DNA of 64,000 nucleotides from Defluviicoccus sp. (GTDB lineage: Bacteria > Pseudomonadota > Alphaproteobacteria > Rhodospirillales > Defluviicoccaceae). The notes below the pieces were generated by a model. It was not told the DNA's origin. It made no database searches and saw only the letters and a program-made list of their open reading frames with translations. A program made the position numbers and the translations under genes. The stretch is from NCBI GenBank assembly GCA_029624735.1, contig JARSSM010000020.1, positions 238,555 to 302,554 on the forward strand. Direction: 5' to 3'. Positions 1 to 8,136 of this stretch are shown here, one piece after another. Numbering within the stretch: position 1 is the first letter of the stretch; each line of letters opens with the position of its first letter.

Positions 1-58
1 AATACGTTGCGTAGCGGTAACCTTGCACGGGCGTCAATCGCCCGATTAGGCCGCTGCA
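1..58 (+). repeat. Diverged half copy (hairpin module only) of a structured intergenic repeat
   Basis: This stretch aligns with 53431-53489 with roughly 80 percent identity by eye, sharing the core AACCTTGC.CGGGCGT and the closing CGCTGCAC. It corresponds to the second of the two hairpins in the longer copies. The outer arms (TAGCGG / CCGCTG) and the inner CGGGCG / CGCCCG arms are kept, so the fold survives although the sequence has drifted. The first hairpin would lie before the window if it exists. It sits beyond the glnA terminator. Confidence 0.75.
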
Positions 59-85
59 CCAAACCCAGCATCGCACCATAAAGCA

Positions 86-119
86 AGGGCTCCACCTCCC
101 GTCAGGAAGGTGGAGCCCT
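86..119 (-). terminator. Rho-independent-type terminator hairpin after glnA
   Basis: A perfect 12-bp inverted repeat, AGGGCTCCACCT (86-97) and AGGTGGAGCCCT (108-119), encloses a 10-nt loop. It starts 29 bases after the glnA stop in the direction of glnA transcription. The stretch after the stem on the minus strand (CTTGCTTTATGG) is only moderately T-rich, so the tail is weaker than in a textbook terminator. Confidence 0.8.
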
Positions 120-148
120 CTCGCGCAAGCGGCTCGGATGCTCGCGTA

Positions 149-1570
149 CTAGGACGAGTAGTACATCTGGAACTCGATCGGGTGGGGGGTGTGCTCGAAG
201 TTGTACACTTCCTCCCACTTGAGCTCGATGTAGCTGTCGATCAGATCATCCGTAAAGACGTCGCCTTTCTTGAGGAACTCGCGGTTCTTGTCGAGCGTCT
301 CAAGTGCTTCGCGCAGTGAGCCGCACACCGTCGGCACGGCCTTGAGCTCTTCTGGCGGCAGGTCGTAGAGGTTCTTGTCGATGGCGTCGCCGGGGTGGAT
401 CTTGTTCTGAATGCCGTCGAGGCCGGCCATCAGCATCGCCGCAAACCCCAGGTACGGGTTGCAGGTCGGATCGGGGAAGCGAACTTCGACGCGCTTGCCC
501 TTGGGGTTCGACGTGAACGGAATGCGGCACGACGCAGAGCGGTTGCGTGCCGAGTAAGCGAGCAGCACCGGCGCCTCGAAGCCGGGGATCAGCCGCTTGT
601 AGCTGTTGGTGGAAGGATTTGTAAACGCGTTCAGGGCTTTGGCATGCTTCATGATGCCGCCGATGTAGTACAGGGCCATATCCGAGAGATCGGCATAGCC
701 CGAACCGGCAAACAGCGGCTTGCCGTCACGCCAGATCGATTGGTGGGTGTGCATGCCCGAGCCGTTGTCGCCGGTCACCGGCTTCGGCATGAACGTCGCC
801 GTCTTGCCGTAGGTTTGCGCGACCATATGCGTGCAGTACTTGTAGATCTGCATATTGTCGGCGGCGCGGACGAGGGTCGAGTACACGAGGCCCAGTTCGT
901 GCTGGCTGGGCGCCACCTCGTGATGGTGCTTGTCCATCTCGAGGCCCATCTCCTGCATCGTCGAGACCATCTCGGCACGCAGGTCCATGGCCGAGTCGAC
1001 AGGCGGCACCGGGAAGTAGCCACCCTTGATCGGCGGCCGGTGGCCGGCATTGCCTTCCGGAAGGATCCGGCCGGTGACGTACGGACCCTCGTCTGAACTG
1101 AACTCGTAGAAACAGTTGTTCATCTTGACGTCGTAGCGCACGTCGTCAAAGACGAAGAATTCGGCTTCTGGGCCAAAGTAGGCGGTATCGCCGATTCCGG
1201 TCTGCGCCAGGTAAGCCTCTGCCTTCTTGGCGATCGACCGCGGGTCGCGCACATAGGGTTCGCCGGTCGAGGGCTCGATGACGTCGCAGAAAAGGATCAA
1301 CGCCGCTTGAGCGGCAAAGGGATCCATAACGGCGCTCGTGGCGTCGGGGATCAGCGCCATGTCGGACTCGTTGATCGCCTTCCAGCCGACGATGGATGAG
1401 CCGTCGAACATGATCCCGTCGGTGAACGCGTCTTCACCCACGAACTCGGTGGTCATGGTCAGGTGCTGCCACTTCCCGCGCGGGTCAGTGAAGCGCAGAT
1501 CGACAAATTTGACCTCGTTCTCCTTCAGGACCGACAGTACATCCGCTGCCGTCTTACAGTTCAAAGTCAT
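149..1570 (-). CDS. glnA: Type I glutamine synthetase
   Basis: Cytoplasmic dodecameric enzyme that makes glutamine from glutamate, ammonia and ATP, the main entry of ammonia into metabolism under nitrogen limitation. The 473-aa length is normal for the GSI-beta type. Visible signatures are the beta-grasp N-terminus with [10 protein letters not shown], the catalytic region [11 protein letters not shown], the ATP-binding [16 protein letters not shown], and the adenylylation loop [10 protein letters not shown], whose Tyr402 is the usual GlnE target. The gene lies 78 bp after glnB on the same strand and is followed by a strong hairpin, so glnB-glnA is a two-gene operon, inferred to be read from the sigma-54-type promoter at 2095-2110. 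Confidence 0.98.
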   Translation of the reverse strand: MTLNCKTAADVLSVLKENEVKFVDLRFTDPRGKWQHLTMTTEFVGEDAFTDGIMFDGSSIVGWKAINESDMALIPDATSAVMDPFAAQAALILFCDVIEPSTGEPYVRDPRSIAKKAEAYLAQTGIGDTAYFGPEAEFFVFDDVRYDVKMNNCFYEFSSDEGPYVTGRILPEGNAGHRPPIKGGYFPVPPVDSAMDLRAEMVSTMQEMGLEMDKHHHEVAPSQHELGLVYSTLVRAADNMQIYKYCTHMVAQTYGKTATFMPKPVTGDNGSGMHTHQSIWRDGKPLFAGSGYADLSDMALYYIGGIMKHAKALNAFTNPSTNSYKRLIPGFEAPVLLAYSARNRSASCRIPFTSNPKGKRVEVRFPDPTCNPYLGFAAMLMAGLDGIQNKIHPGDAIDKNLYDLPPEELKAVPTVCGSLREALETLDKNREFLKKGDVFTDDLIDSYIELKWEEVYNFEHTPHPIEFQMYYSS

Positions 1571-1648
1571 TGTGCTTCCCTTTGGTCCCTCTAACTTGGC
1601 TGGTTGAACGCACCGGCCGGGCGCCGGCGCTAAGATGGTGACCGAGGC

Positions 1649-2194
<546 letters not shown>

Positions 2195-2251
2195 TCAGCG
2201 GCAAATGCCAATCTTTACGGCGGGACCGTTCCATGCGGCGGAAGGAAGACC

Positions 2252-2905
2252 ATGATGGACGGAGTTGAGCGGCGGATTCTCTATTTCGCTGATCCGATGT
2301 GCTCCTGGTGCTGGGGCTTCGCTCCGGTGATGGAAGCGATCAAGGCCGCGTGCGCAGGCGTGGTGCCGATCCGGCTCTGCGTCGGCGGCTTGAGGCCGTT
2401 CACGACCGAGCCGATGCGGGAGCGCGACCGGACGGTCGTTCGCCATCACTGGGAGGAGGTGGCGGCCCAGACCGGCCAACCGTTCGACTTCGCCTTCTTC
2501 GAGCGCGAGGGGTTTGTCTACGATACCGAACCCGCCTGCCGCGCCGCCGTAGCCGTCCGCGGCCTGGCTCCGGAGGCGACGCTCAGCCACTTTGCCGCCT
2601 TGCAGCACGCATTCTATGCGAAGAACCGCGACTTAACGCAAACGGACGTGTTGACAGACATTGCATCGGCCTTCGTTGCGCGTGACGACTTCGCGGTTGT
2701 GTTTGCGGCAGAGGAGGTCCGTGCGGCCACGCTCGCCGACTTCCAGCTGGCGCAACGCTTGGGCATCTCGGGCTTTCCAACCGTGGCCCTGGTCGAGGAC
2801 AATCGCGCCGCTGTGCTCACCTCCGGCTGGCAGCCGTTCGCCGACCTGGAAGCCCCGCTGCACGCCTGGCTCAAGGGGGAAATGGTGGTCGGCGGGAGTT
2901 CGTGA
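2252..2905 (+). CDS. DsbA-family thiol oxidoreductase (FrnE/2-hydroxychromene isomerase-like fold)
   Basis: A 217-aa thioredoxin-fold protein. The active-site motif C-S-W-C (Cys17, Cys20) follows the first beta strand (ILYFADPM), a helical insertion domain follows, and the cis-proline loop GISGFPTVAL lies near the C-terminus. No signal peptide is visible, which argues for a cytoplasmic DsbA-like protein rather than the periplasmic disulfide catalyst. The ATG at 2252 is preceded by GGAAGGA; an in-frame ATG lies 3 nt downstream. The frame is open further upstream, but the added sequence has no family character. The gene is divergent from glnBA and its substrate is unknown. Confidence 0.85.
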   Translation: MMDGVERRILYFADPMCSWCWGFAPVMEAIKAACAGVVPIRLCVGGLRPFTTEPMRERDRTVVRHHWEEVAAQTGQPFDFAFFEREGFVYDTEPACRAAVAVRGLAPEATLSHFAALQHAFYAKNRDLTQTDVLTDIASAFVARDDFAVVFAAEEVRAATLADFQLAQRLGISGFPTVALVEDNRAAVLTSGWQPFADLEAPLHAWLKGEMVVGGSS

Positions 2906-3522
2906 GCGGGGATGGGCTCAACGGTGTCGCCGCTGTCATCGAGCTAGAGCCCTTGGCCGGCGACTACACCGTGCGCACCGCAGGCGTTCGAAACCCTGGC
3001 TGGATGGAGGGAGAAACGAGGGCGCTGCCTTGGCGGCGGGCGGATCAACCCGCGGCTCGCGGCCCCTCAGATCCTGGAGCTCAAGGCAGCGACGATAAGG
3101 TAGGCGGCACCGCGGTCTTCGTCAACCATCTGCGGATCTCCTCGCCCGAGGACGTGCACGACGCGATCCAACAGCTCGCGGATGCGCGCAAAGGGCCGCT
3201 CGACGCCGCGCGCCGGGGTGTGCGCAGTTGGGACGACACCCGCCAGGCGGCGGGTGAGCGTGACGCTTGGGCCGACCTCATGGACCAGCGGGCGCAGCGC
3301 GGCGAGGCGATTCCGACCGCCGAGCGACAGCTTGCCATGCGCGAGCTACTGTGCACGGCGAAGCCCTTGCAAAAGTCAGGGACTTGTTCACGGTCCCTGT
3401 CACCAAGCCTTCGCGCGGATCTTGCGCCGGTTGCAGGTATGATCCAAGGATGGAAGGCGATGCGCAAACCGCGACTTGAAGTGCGCGAGGCGCAAGAGGG
3501 AGGACGGCAGGACGATGGCTGA
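2902..3522 (+). CDS. Doubtful hypothetical ORF in a poorly explained 0.6-kb stretch
   Basis: From a GTG overlapping the end of the DsbA-family gene, a 206-codon frame stays open to just inside the amylase gene. It has no recognised family. The middle (around residues 70-150, with HLRISSPEDVHDAIQQLAD) looks more protein-like than the ends, and several other frames are also open, as is common at this GC content. It may be a decayed gene remnant. A small perfect hairpin (CAGGGAC, 9-nt loop, GTCCCTG) lies at 3377-3399 inside it. Apart from this frame nothing is seen between 2906 and 3514. Confidence 0.22.
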   Translation: MSGDGLNGVAAVIELEPLAGDYTVRTAGVRNPGWMEGETRALPWRRADQPAARGPSDPGAQGSDDKVGGTAVFVNHLRISSPEDVHDAIQQLADARKGPLDAARRGVRSWDDTRQAAGERDAWADLMDQRAQRGEAIPTAERQLAMRELLCTAKPLQKSGTCSRSLSPSLRADLAPVAGMIQGWKAMRKPRLEVREAQEGGRQDDG

Positions 3523-4990
3523 GCGCAATGGCGTCATGATGCAGTACTTCCACTGGTACACGGCCGATGACGGCTCGCTGTGGCGGGAAGTGAAGGCGAA
3601 CGCAAAGGAGCTTGCCGCAGCCGGCATCACGGCCTTGTGGCTGCCGCCCGCCTACAAGGGGTTGGGTGGCGCCAAGGACGTCGGTTATGCCGTCTATGAC
3701 ATGTACGACTTAGGCGAATTCGACCAGAAGGGCTCGGTTCGCACCAAGTACGGCACGCACAAGGAGTATCTAGCCGCGATCGAGGCGCTGCACGCTGCCG
3801 GTCTCCAAGTCTACGCCGACGTCGTGCTCAACCACCGCATTGGCGGCGACGCGCAGGAGCGGGTCATGGCGACACCCTATCGCCAGGACGACCGCGTCAA
3901 CCCATTAGGTCCGCCGCGCGAGATCGCCACTCACACCCACTTCAGCTTCCCCGGCCGCGCCGGCAAGTACTCGCGTTTTGAGTGGCATTGGCAGCATTTC
4001 GATGCCGTCGATTACGATGATGCGAGCAAAGAGAAGGGCATCGTCTATCTGTTCGAGGGGCACCGCTTCGATGACCACGTCTCGCTCGAAAAGGGCAACT
4101 TCTCCTATCTGCTCGGCTGCGATCTTGATTTCCAGAATGCGGAAGTACGCGCGGAGGTCTTGAACTGGGGCAAGTGGTACCTGGACACGACCGGCGTCGA
4201 TGGCTTCCGGCTGGACGCGATCAAGCACATTTCTTCGTGGTTCTTCCCCGAATGGCTGGATGCGCTCGAAGCTTACGCCGGCAAGAAGCTCTTCGTCGTC
4301 GGCGAATATTGGTCGCCGGACGTGGCCAGCCTGCACGCCTACCTGAACGCGACCCAGAACAAGATGTCCGTGTTCGCTGTCGCCCAGCACTACAGTTTCC
4401 ACTACGCGAGCAAGGCCGGGGGCAACTACGACATGCGCCGTCTGCTCGACGGCACGCTGATGCGCGAGCGACCGCAGCAGGTGGTGACCTTCGTCGAGAA
4501 CCACGATTCGCAGCCGCTGCAGGCGCTCGAATCGGTCGTCGAGCCGTGGTTCAAGCCGCTTGCCTACGCCACCATCCTTTTGCGCAGCGAAGGCTACCCG
4601 TGCATCTTCTATGCGGATTACTACGGCGCCGAATACGAGGATGTCGGCCGCGACGGCAACCGCTACAAAATCGTGCTGCCATCCCACCGCGCCTTGATCG
4701 ATAAGTTCCTGTACGCCCGCAAGCATTATGCGCACGGAGCCCAATACGACTACTTCGATCACTGGAATCGGGTCGGCTGGACGCGGCTGGGCGACGAGGC
4801 GCATCCGAAAGCGATGGCGGTGCTGATGAGCGACGGGCCGGAGGGGACAAAGCGGATGGAGGTCGGCCGGCCGAATACGTCCTTTGTCGATCTCACCGGC
4901 CATATCGCGGAACAGGTGGTCACCGACGCCGGCGGCTGGGGCGAGTTCCGCTGCAAGGGCGGTTCGGTCTCGGTGTGGATCGAGGCGTAG
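3515..4990 (+). CDS. Cytoplasmic alpha-amylase, GH13 (subfamily 5-like)
   Basis: A 491-aa enzyme that hydrolyses internal alpha-1,4 bonds of starch, glycogen or maltodextrins. The start MAERNGVMMQYFHWY is chosen from the family pattern and a GGGAGGACGG ribosome site. The catalytic triad is nucleophile Asp234 in GFRLDAIKH, acid/base Glu264 in VVGEYW and Asp331 in FVENHDSQ, close in position to the liquefying Bacillus amylases. DVVLNHR is the first conserved GH13 region. There is no signal peptide, so an intracellular, E. coli AmyA-like role in glycogen or maltodextrin turnover is likely. The stop codon is followed immediately by the repeat at 4991-5103. Confidence 0.93.
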   Translation: MAERNGVMMQYFHWYTADDGSLWREVKANAKELAAAGITALWLPPAYKGLGGAKDVGYAVYDMYDLGEFDQKGSVRTKYGTHKEYLAAIEALHAAGLQVYADVVLNHRIGGDAQERVMATPYRQDDRVNPLGPPREIATHTHFSFPGRAGKYSRFEWHWQHFDAVDYDDASKEKGIVYLFEGHRFDDHVSLEKGNFSYLLGCDLDFQNAEVRAEVLNWGKWYLDTTGVDGFRLDAIKHISSWFFPEWLDALEAYAGKKLFVVGEYWSPDVASLHAYLNATQNKMSVFAVAQHYSFHYASKAGGNYDMRRLLDGTLMRERPQQVVTFVENHDSQPLQALESVVEPWFKPLAYATILLRSEGYPCIFYADYYGAEYEDVGRDGNRYKIVLPSHRALIDKFLYARKHYAHGAQYDYFDHWNRVGWTRLGDEAHPKAMAVLMSDGPEGTKRMEVGRPNTSFVDLTGHIAEQVVTDAGGWGEFRCKGGSVSVWIEA

Positions 4991-5103
4991 TACAGCGACC
5001 CAATCGGGCGATTCACGCCCGAGCAAGGTTGTCGCTGCACAACAGTTTGAATCGCGTGCACTGGCACAAACAGGATGTACGCTCTGTTTGTGCCAGTGCA
5101 CTA
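4991..5103 (-). repeat. Structured double-hairpin intergenic repeat, near-full copy
   Basis: It begins directly after the amylase stop. Hairpin 1 (4991-5040) pairs TACAGCGAC with GTCGCTGCAC and has an inner ATCGGGCG / CGCCCGAG stem. Hairpin 2 (5056-5101) is a perfect 18-bp inverted repeat, GTGCACTGGCACAAACAG and CTGTTTGTGCCAGTGCAC, around the 10-nt loop GATGTACGCT. Its reverse complement matches 53373-53490 almost base for base, and the hairpin 1 part matches 1-58. Here it could also end amylase transcription, but there is no U tract. Confidence 0.93.
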
Positions 5104-5219
5104 GCGGCTGCTTCGCTTCCGATCGCGCCTCGGTTGACGGCGCCGTTGACTCTGGCCTCTGGCCAAGTCCAAGATCAATCAAGCGCTTAACTCGCATTCG
5201 CAAAAAAATGGGGAGAGGG

Positions 5220-8123
5220 ATGGAACCGCTATTCAAGTTCTTGCTGTCGCGGCCTTTGGAGGCCAAGAGCGCCGGTGTCGATGCCGTCGTCGTCAAGGTT
5301 TCGGTCTCCTTCGCCAAGGCGCTGCAGAAGGCCTTTCGCGACCCGGATCGGGCCCGTGCCTTGCTCAGCGCTGCGGCCGCCGTCCTCGAACGGGCCGCAG
5401 GGCCAGCCGATGCGCGGCAGGAGGCATACACGGCGGCTGCGCATGCCTTCCTCGCAGCCGTCCGCAGCGGCGAGGTCACGACCGTTGCCGAAGCCCGCTC
5501 GGCGATCGAGACACGCTTCGGTGCCGCCGCCGCGACGCTCATTCAGGATCAGCCCTTCACCGAACTGAGCCAGAACGCCATCGACCAGCTCGCCGCCATC
5601 AAGTACCGCGGCCTGATCGACCGGCGGGCGGAGCCGCTCGCCGCCATCGTTCGCACGGCGGCCTACGTCATGCGCCTTGCCGCCGGCGGTGATGACGAAG
5701 CCATTCCGCCGCCGGCCGACTGGATGCGGCGCGTGATTGTGCTCGACGGCCTTGAGCGCCAGCCTTCCGACCGCGAACCGGCGCCGGAGCGGCCGGGAGA
5801 GCCGCAGGCGCCCGACCGCGAGGCCTTGAGCCGCGGCGCAGCGCTGAAGGAAAAGGCCGCGCTCGCGGAGCGGCGGCGCGAACTGGAAACCGCACTGGTC
5901 GAACTCAATGCGTTGCCAAGCGACCGGCTGCTGGGCGAAGTGCCGGTTGAGGAGGTTCCCGAGGAACGGCCGTCGCGCGACGAACACGGCCGCACCTCGA
6001 TGACTGCTGGCCGGGTGGCACCGCCCTCGGCCCGCATCGCGCTTGCCCGCACGGCGCTCGATGATCTGGAGTCCAGCTCGCGGCGGGTGGTGGAAAAGCT
6101 TGCGGTGGCGCCCGGGCGGGCGGGACTGGTGGAGATCTTGCGCCGCGGCGAGCAGGAGGTTCGCACGCTCTCGGTCGCTGAGGCGCGCCTCGACGAGGCT
6201 CTCGCGCCGCGGACGCGCACGCTGATGGTCGGGGGCGGGCTGTACACCGCCACAACCTACACCAGCTTTGACGGCGAAGAGCGGGCCGAGGGCACACCGG
6301 GTGTCCCCGCCACCCGTGGCGAGGTGAGCTCGGTCGGCATCGGCGACCTCCTGGTCGTCAAGCAGACCCTCAAAGGCTACGAGGCACGCGAACTCTCGCA
6401 CGTCGACAACATCCTGAAGGGCGAGCATCGGTCACTCTCCACCAAGCGCACCCGCACCACCGAGGAGACGATCGAGGACGAGCGCGAGACCACCGTCGAA
6501 GAGGAACGCGACCAGCAGAGCACCGAGCGCTTCGAGATGCAGCGCGAGGCGAGCAAGGTGCAGAAAGAAGACGACAGCCTGAAGATCGGCACCTCGCTGT
6601 CCGGCTCCTACGGACCGATGGTGGAGTTCAAGGTGACCACCGACCTCGGCATGTCGTCCTCGAAAGAGGAGTCGACCAAGGCGGCTGAGAACTACAGCAA
6701 GGAGGTGGTCAGCCGCGCCTCGACGAAGGTCACCGAACGCGTGCGGCGGTTAACCCGGCTGAAGACGGTCGAAACGTTCGAGGAGGAAAACGTCCACGAG
6801 TGGAACAACGTCGCCGGAGCCGACCACGTCGTCGGCCAGTACCAATGGCTCGACAAGCTCTACGAGGCGCAGGTGTTCAACTACGGCAGCCGGATGCTGT
6901 TCGACCTGGTGGTGCCGGAACCGGCGGCCTTCATTCACCATACGCTCAAAACCCTGCTGCCGGCTGGTGCCGAGATCACCATGCCGATCCCGTTCACGCT
7001 TGATTCCGACGACATTACCATCGGCAACTACGCCTTCTATGCCCACCGCTACGACGCCGAGGGGGTCGAAGCGCCGCCGGAGCCGATCATCACCGTCTCC
7101 AAGGTGTTCGAGGGAACCGACCCGACCGCCGAAGCCGGCCACGTGCAGAAGACGGCGGAAGTGCCGATCAATGACGGCTACGAAGCCGTCCACGCGCGCG
7201 CTCATATCGCCAATACGCAGTGGGAAGCCGGGTTCAGGACCGTCCTCAGCATCGGCACCTTGAGCTGGGTCCACGCCGGTGCGTCGGTTGGTTGGCGCGA
7301 AGGCCCGCTGAACAAGCAGCAGAAGTCGATCACGTGCACGCTTCTGACCTGGCGGGTCGCGACGGTGGTCGCCAGCATCGAGATCACCTGCAACCGGACG
7401 GCAGCGGCGCTGGAAAAGTGGCGCATCAAGACCCACGAGGCGATCAAGAAGGGCTACCTGAAGCAGATGAAGGATTACGAGGATGCGATCGAGGCGGCGA
7501 AAGCCCAGGCCAGTGCCGAGACCCGCCGCCGCAACCCGGCGCTCAACGCACTCCTGCAGCGCGAGGAGCTGAAGAAGGCGGTGATTTCCGTCTTTACGGC
7601 CCAGCACTTCGACAGCTTCAACAGCATCGAAACCGGCGGCATGGGTCTGCCGCAGCTTGCACTTACCGAGGCCGGGCTCGAAGGTCCGTACATCCGCTTC
7701 TTCGAGCAGGCGTTCGAATGGGAACAGATGATGTTCCTTTACTACCCTTACTTCTGGGGCCGGAAGAGCCGCTGGGTCGAGGCGTCGTTCATCGAGGATG
7801 CCGACTTCGAGTTCGCCGCCTTCATGAAGGCTGGCGCGGCGCGGGTCGTCGTTTCGGTGCGGCCCGGCTTCGAGCTGGCGGTGGCGCACTTCCTCGAAAC
7901 CGGCCAGATCTGGGAGGGCGGTGATCCGCCGCTGGTAACCAGCGCCAGCTACCTCAACATCATCGACGAGATCAAGGAACGCCAGCAGGCCCCCGGCGCG
8001 GAAGTTGCGGTCGGCGCTCCATGGGAGGTCCGGCTTCCCACCACCCTGATCGCGTTGCGCAAGAAGGACAGCCTGCCGCGCTGGCAGAAGAACGTGGCCG
8101 GCATCTGGGAGGACGCGACCTGA
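5220..8123 (+). CDS. Large uncharacterised protein (967 aa), coiled-coil centre and beta-rich C-terminal half
   Basis: I do not recognise a named family. The ATG at 5220 has GGGGAGAGGG just upstream; ATG 5208 is an alternative. Residues 1-250 are helical and alanine-rich with no signal peptide or membrane segment. Residues 250-400 lead into a short beta-like stretch (MVGGGLYTATTYTSF). Residues about 408-530 are highly charged, with Glu/Arg/Thr-rich helices (EETIEDERETTVEEERD) interrupted by a small Gly/Ser-rich beta segment (IGTSLSGSYGPMVEF). After that come well-ordered-looking blocks such as YGSRMLFDLVVPEPAAF and a second helical section near residues 730-780. It is 13 bp upstream of the DUF1906-like gene, so the two are probably co-transcribed. 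Confidence 0.8.
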   Translation: MEPLFKFLLSRPLEAKSAGVDAVVVKVSVSFAKALQKAFRDPDRARALLSAAAAVLERAAGPADARQEAYTAAAHAFLAAVRSGEVTTVAEARSAIETRFGAAAATLIQDQPFTELSQNAIDQLAAIKYRGLIDRRAEPLAAIVRTAAYVMRLAAGGDDEAIPPPADWMRRVIVLDGLERQPSDREPAPERPGEPQAPDREALSRGAALKEKAALAERRRELETALVELNALPSDRLLGEVPVEEVPEERPSRDEHGRTSMTAGRVAPPSARIALARTALDDLESSSRRVVEKLAVAPGRAGLVEILRRGEQEVRTLSVAEARLDEALAPRTRTLMVGGGLYTATTYTSFDGEERAEGTPGVPATRGEVSSVGIGDLLVVKQTLKGYEARELSHVDNILKGEHRSLSTKRTRTTEETIEDERETTVEEERDQQSTERFEMQREASKVQKEDDSLKIGTSLSGSYGPMVEFKVTTDLGMSSSKEESTKAAENYSKEVVSRASTKVTERVRRLTRLKTVETFEEENVHEWNNVAGADHVVGQYQWLDKLYEAQVFNYGSRMLFDLVVPEPAAFIHHTLKTLLPAGAEITMPIPFTLDSDDITIGNYAFYAHRYDAEGVEAPPEPIITVSKVFEGTDPTAEAGHVQKTAEVPINDGYEAVHARAHIANTQWEAGFRTVLSIGTLSWVHAGASVGWREGPLNKQQKSITCTLLTWRVATVVASIEITCNRTAAALEKWRIKTHEAIKKGYLKQMKDYEDAIEAAKAQASAETRRRNPALNALLQREELKKAVISVFTAQHFDSFNSIETGGMGLPQLALTEAGLEGPYIRFFEQAFEWEQMMFLYYPYFWGRKSRWVEASFIEDADFEFAAFMKAGAARVVVSVRPGFELAVAHFLETGQIWEGGDPPLVTSASYLNIIDEIKERQQAPGAEVAVGAPWEVRLPTTLIALRKKDSLPRWQKNVAGIWEDAT

Positions 8124-8136
8124 CGCGGCCGCTCTG

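Noticed and set aside
5056..5101. Reading the perfect hairpin after the amylase as a simple terminator
   Set aside because: No U tract follows on either strand, and the same sequence recurs in a promoter region, so the repeat interpretation explains more.
3905..5542. 545-codon minus-strand frame opposite the amylase gene
   Set aside because: It mirrors the codon structure of the amylase and the following gene, crosses the repeat, and has no family sequence.
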